The notes under the pieces: generated by a model | Databases searched by the model: none | Told to the model about the DNA's origin: nothing | The model's input: the letters and a program-made list of their open reading frames with translations, nothing else | Shown: positions 5,905 to 7,891 of the stretch, piece after piece | Layout of the letters: each line of letters begins with the position of its first letter | How positions within the stretch are numbered: the stretch's first letter is position 1 | NCBI GenBank assembly: GCA_937943665.1 | Contig: CALEAR010000044.1 | Coordinates: 1 to 7,891 of the forward strand | DNA length: 7,891 nt | Reading direction: 5' to 3' | Source: an uncultured Alcanivoracaceae bacterium | GTDB taxonomy: Bacteria > Pseudomonadota > Gammaproteobacteria > Pseudomonadales > Alcanivoracaceae | Translations under genes and position numbers: made by a program

Positions 5905-7326
5905 ATGGATCGTAAAACAGTTAAACGAGTGAAAACAGGTTCCTTTGAGCGCCGCTTATCCATGGCCACAGCGGGTATTTTCGCTGGCGCTAAATATGCC
6001 ACCCTTTCCGCTGGCACCCTATTCACCTCTAAAGATAAGCGCGAAGAAAGGCGCAAAGCCATACTTTCTCAGCAGGCCCAAGAGTTAGTGGATGAGTTGG
6101 GCAAATTAAAAGGCTCTGTGGTGAAAATTGGCCAAATGATGGCCCTGTTTGGTGAACACTTTTTACCCGAGGAAGTCACCGCTGCTCTACATACCCTGGA
6201 AAGCCAAACCACAGCCCTAGCCTGGCCTACCATGTTCCGCCATTTACAAATGGAGCTTGGGGATATGAAGTTGGCGGATTTAGACATTTCACGTACCCCC
6301 TTGGGTGCCGCCTCCCTCGCACAGGTGCACAAGGCCGTACGCAAGTCCGATGGTAAGCCCTTGGTGCTTAAGGTGCAGTATCCAGGGGTGGCTGATGCCA
6401 TTGATTCCGATTTACGCGCCTTGGTGCGTCTACTCAAGCTTAGCCGTTTAGTGCCAATTACAGAGCAGTTTAATGATTGGCTCGATGAAATCCGCGATAT
6501 GCTCAAACGAGAGGTGGATTACGATTTAGAGGCACACACCACTGAGTATTTCCGCGAACTGTTAAAAGATGATCCGCGCTTTGTGGTGCCCACAGTGGTG
6601 CCTGAATACTCCACCCACAACATTCTATGCATGACCTATGAGGAAGGTACTCCCATCACTGAGGTGGATGTGGATGCCCTTTCCCAAGAGCGCCGCAATA
6701 ACATTGGCCGCGCCATTATGGAATTATGCTGCATGGAAGTATTCCAGTGGAACAAAATGCAAACGGATCCTAACTTTGGCAATTATTTATTGCGTTTAGA
6801 TGATTCTCCTGCAGCCAAGGATCAAATTGTCCTACTAGATTTCGGTGCCATTCGAGACTTTGAGCACAGTACCCTTGGCCCAGGCCGAGAAATGATCCGC
6901 GCTTCTTGGCATCAGGATAAAGAGCGTTTGGCGCGTGCCATGCGGGCATTAGGCTTTATGAATAAAAATGTACCTACCCGTGTGCTGAATGATTTTGCGG
7001 AAATGTGCTTCGAAGCGGTGGAGCCCCTTCAGGATCCAGAAAAATTTCCCGTTCCCAAACAAGTACTTAATAGCAATTTAGAATACATGTGGGGCGAAAG
7101 TGATTTGCCCTCTCGCGTTATGGGCCGAGCTGGGCGAAATGCGTTATCCATTCATTTTGATGTGCCGCCAAAGGAGTTTATTTTCTTGGTGAGAAAACTC
7201 TTAGGCGCCTATACTTTCTTGCATGTGATGCGCTCTGAAATTCGAGGCAACACCCTGCTCGAACCCTTCTTGCCCCTGAATGAGGCTGAAGATAAAGCGC
7301 TCGTGGCAAGCCTGCTCAAAGAGTAG
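5905..7326 (+). CDS. ABC1/AarF (COQ8/ADCK-like) atypical protein kinase
   Basis: A 473-residue member of the ABC1/ADCK/UbiB family of protein-kinase-like ATPases, whose characterised members support ubiquinone (CoQ) biosynthesis. Family marks are KxGQ at K74-Q77 (KIGQ), the Ala-rich nucleotide loop GAAS at 134-137 in place of a Gly-rich loop, the ATP-site lysine K156 (LVLKVQYP), the EVD at 203-205, QTDPNFGN (286-293) with catalytic-loop D288 and N293, and the metal-binding DFG at 312-314. QTDP is the COQ8A/COQ8B style; E. coli UbiB and ADCK1/2/5 carry an HAD-type motif. The hydrophobic C-terminal helices of E. coli UbiB (546 residues) are missing, so I do not call it ubiB. GGGAGG eight bases before ATG 5905 fixes the start. 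It follows prc by 21 bases, so the two probably share a transcript, although no functional link between them is evident. Target and activity are unknown. Confidence 0.92.
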   Translation: MDRKTVKRVKTGSFERRLSMATAGIFAGAKYATLSAGTLFTSKDKREERRKAILSQQAQELVDELGKLKGSVVKIGQMMALFGEHFLPEEVTAALHTLESQTTALAWPTMFRHLQMELGDMKLADLDISRTPLGAASLAQVHKAVRKSDGKPLVLKVQYPGVADAIDSDLRALVRLLKLSRLVPITEQFNDWLDEIRDMLKREVDYDLEAHTTEYFRELLKDDPRFVVPTVVPEYSTHNILCMTYEEGTPITEVDVDALSQERRNNIGRAIMELCCMEVFQWNKMQTDPNFGNYLLRLDDSPAAKDQIVLLDFGAIRDFEHSTLGPGREMIRASWHQDKERLARAMRALGFMNKNVPTRVLNDFAEMCFEAVEPLQDPEKFPVPKQVLNSNLEYMWGESDLPSRVMGRAGRNALSIHFDVPPKEFIFLVRKLLGAYTFLHVMRSEIRGNTLLEPFLPLNEAEDKALVASLLKE

Positions 7327-7333
7327 GCTTTTT
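7308..7333 (+). terminator. Intrinsic terminator of the prc-kinase unit, overlapping the kinase stop codon
   Basis: AAGCCTGCTC (7308-7317) and GAGTAGGCTT (7321-7330) pair over ten positions with one G-U around an AAA loop. The T-run spans 7329-7333, its first two bases also closing the stem. The TAG stop codon of the kinase lies within the 3' arm. Stem stability and T-tract are typical of a Rho-independent terminator, so the next gene should have its own promoter. Confidence 0.78.
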
Positions 7334-7410
7334 ACGCCAAACCTTGCCGAATATGTCAATGAATCCGCCCGTGAGCGGTTGCTAATCTTTAGCTATCTGG
7401 TTATGTTATG

Positions 7411-7447
7411 GCGCTTGTGCAAGCGTGAAGCCTTGATAAATCAAGGC
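7411..7447 (+). promoter_or_regulatory. Two adjacent hairpins in the leader/promoter region of pntA
   Basis: CGCTTG (7412-7417) and CAAGCG (7420-7425) form one symmetric element. Three bases later GCCTTGAT (7430-7437) and ATCAAGGC (7440-7447) form another with perfect 8-base arms around AA. Neither is followed by a T-run, so they are not plain terminators. They share the CTTG/CAAG core and could pair in alternative ways if transcribed. The second element contains TTGAT and ATCAA half-sites spaced by two bases, not the four expected for Fnr. A possible -10, TATAAC (7468-7473), lies just downstream without a good -35. Confidence 0.4.
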
Positions 7448-7512
7448 ATAAACTCATTGCTTGCTGTTATAACACTATTCTGTAACCACTTATTTGAGAG
7501 GGGGTAACCTAG

Positions 7513-7841
7513 GTGAAAATCGGTGTTCCCAAGGAAAGTTTACCCGGCGAACAACGTGTGGCCCTAACACCCGCAAACGTTGTGGCAATAAAAAAAATAT
7601 CTCCCAAAATAGAGATTCTGTTTGAAAAAGAAGCAGGGCTCTTAGCGGGATACCCTGATAACGAATACGAAGCAGCCGGCGCCACCCTAACAGATCGCGC
7701 CACTGTATATTCCCAAAGCCAACTCCTACTGCAAGTACAAACCCCAGGCTATGCACACGCCAACGCAGATGAGGATTTAGCCCAACTCACCGAGGGGCAA
7801 ACCCTCATTGGCATGATGGATCCCCTTGCTAACCCTGCCTT
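7513..7841 (+). CDS. pntA: NAD(P) transhydrogenase alpha subunit, N-terminal part (truncated by adapter)
   Basis: The first 109 residues match the N-terminal domain shared by PntA and alanine dehydrogenase, with PKE at 6-8, RVALTP at 15-20, AG at 41-42, YEAAGA at 52-57 and the LIGMMDPLANPA segment at 98-109. The latter is more like PntA than alanine dehydrogenase, and the lysine that alanine dehydrogenases carry in the LKVKEP-type strand is Q74 here (LLLQVQTP). PntA forms the NAD(H)-binding part of the membrane transhydrogenase that uses the proton gradient to make NADPH. The start is GTG 7513, with a strong GAGAGGGGG ending eight bases upstream. Genomic sequence stops at 7841. The apparent continuation RKSTRLNSSHQI and the TGA at 7882-7884 are encoded by adapter and must not be treated as protein. 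The Rossmann NAD-binding region is missing, so alanine dehydrogenase is not fully excluded. Confidence 0.8.
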
Positions 7842-7891
7842 AGATCGGAAGAGCACACGTCTGAACTCCAGTCACCAGATCTGATCTCGTA
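7842..7891 (+). other. Illumina TruSeq adapter contamination (not biological)
   Basis: From 7842 the sequence starts AGATCGGAAGAGC and continues through the 34-base TruSeq read-2 adapter to 7875. Then follow what looks like an 8-base index, CAGATCTG (7876-7883), and ATCTCGTA (7884-7891), the start of the P7 arm. The match over adapter, index slot and arm is in the correct order and orientation. This is library read-through left at the end of an assembled contig. Translated in the pntA frame it gives the well-known artefact peptide RKSTRLNSSH. Confidence 0.98.

Noticed and set aside
6069..6506. 145-residue antisense open frame within the kinase gene
   Set aside because: Shadow of the conserved kinase core; composition is serine- and arginine-rich as is usual for such shadows.
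7433..7444. Fnr box TTGAT-AA-ATCAA before pntA
   Set aside because: Half-site spacing is two bases instead of four, so it is not called as an Fnr site; kept only as a symmetric element.
7280..7507. 75-residue plus-strand open frame across the kinase end and the following gap
   Set aside because: Begins inside the kinase gene in another frame, runs through the terminator and hairpins, and resembles no family.
1..7841. CRISPR array, insertion sequence, prophage, tRNA/rRNA or new defence system
   Set aside because: No regularly spaced repeats, transposase, phage gene or cloverleaf-like RNA was seen; the genes belong mainly to common housekeeping families in tight order.
7842..7884. C-terminal tail RKSTRLNSSHQI and TGA stop as the real end of a short PntA-like protein
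   Set aside because: Encoded entirely by adapter and index bases; the genuine protein continues beyond the window.

Overview
The window is a 7.9-kb piece of an ordinary gammaproteobacterial chromosome, ending in a sequencing artefact. Several genes are close to Escherichia/Pseudomonas-type proteins: an Fnr/Anr oxygen sensor, YaaA of exactly the E. coli length, and the periplasmic protease Prc. Base composition is moderate and the genes are tightly packed. I cannot name a genus. A marine-type gammaproteobacterium is plausible, but that is inference.

Layout. Bases 1-449 hold the 3' end of an FGGY-family sugar/polyol kinase. A 263-base gap follows with a candidate Fnr box and a -10 element, then fnr (713-1420, +). 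fnr converges on yaaA (2193-1417, -). The two genes overlap by 4 bases, and the fnr terminator lies inside the yaaA coding end. A short divergent region separates yaaA from a plus-strand pair: an unrecognised two-helix membrane protein (2271-2795) and a metallo-beta-lactamase-fold hydrolase (2806-3663). After a 93-base gap with an inverted repeat and a degenerate direct repeat come prc (3757-5883) and a COQ8-like ABC1/AarF atypical kinase (5905-7326). This second pair ends in a good intrinsic terminator overlapping the kinase stop codon. A 186-base gap with two hairpins then leads into the start of a pntA-like gene (GTG at 7513).

The last 50 bases (7842-7891) are not biological. They match the Illumina TruSeq read-2 adapter, an apparent 8-base index and the start of the flow-cell arm. 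The apparent C-terminus and stop codon of the pntA ORF are therefore artefacts.

How the genes relate. Fnr (anaerobic switch), YaaA (peroxide stress/iron in E. coli), the COQ8-like kinase (linked in its family to ubiquinone synthesis) and transhydrogenase (NADPH supply) are all tied to redox or respiratory physiology, while Prc is envelope quality control. Each is a common housekeeping gene, and I see no sign of a defence island, prophage, transposon, CRISPR array or new multigene system. The least explained items are the small membrane protein and the symmetric sequences in front of fnr, prc and pntA.
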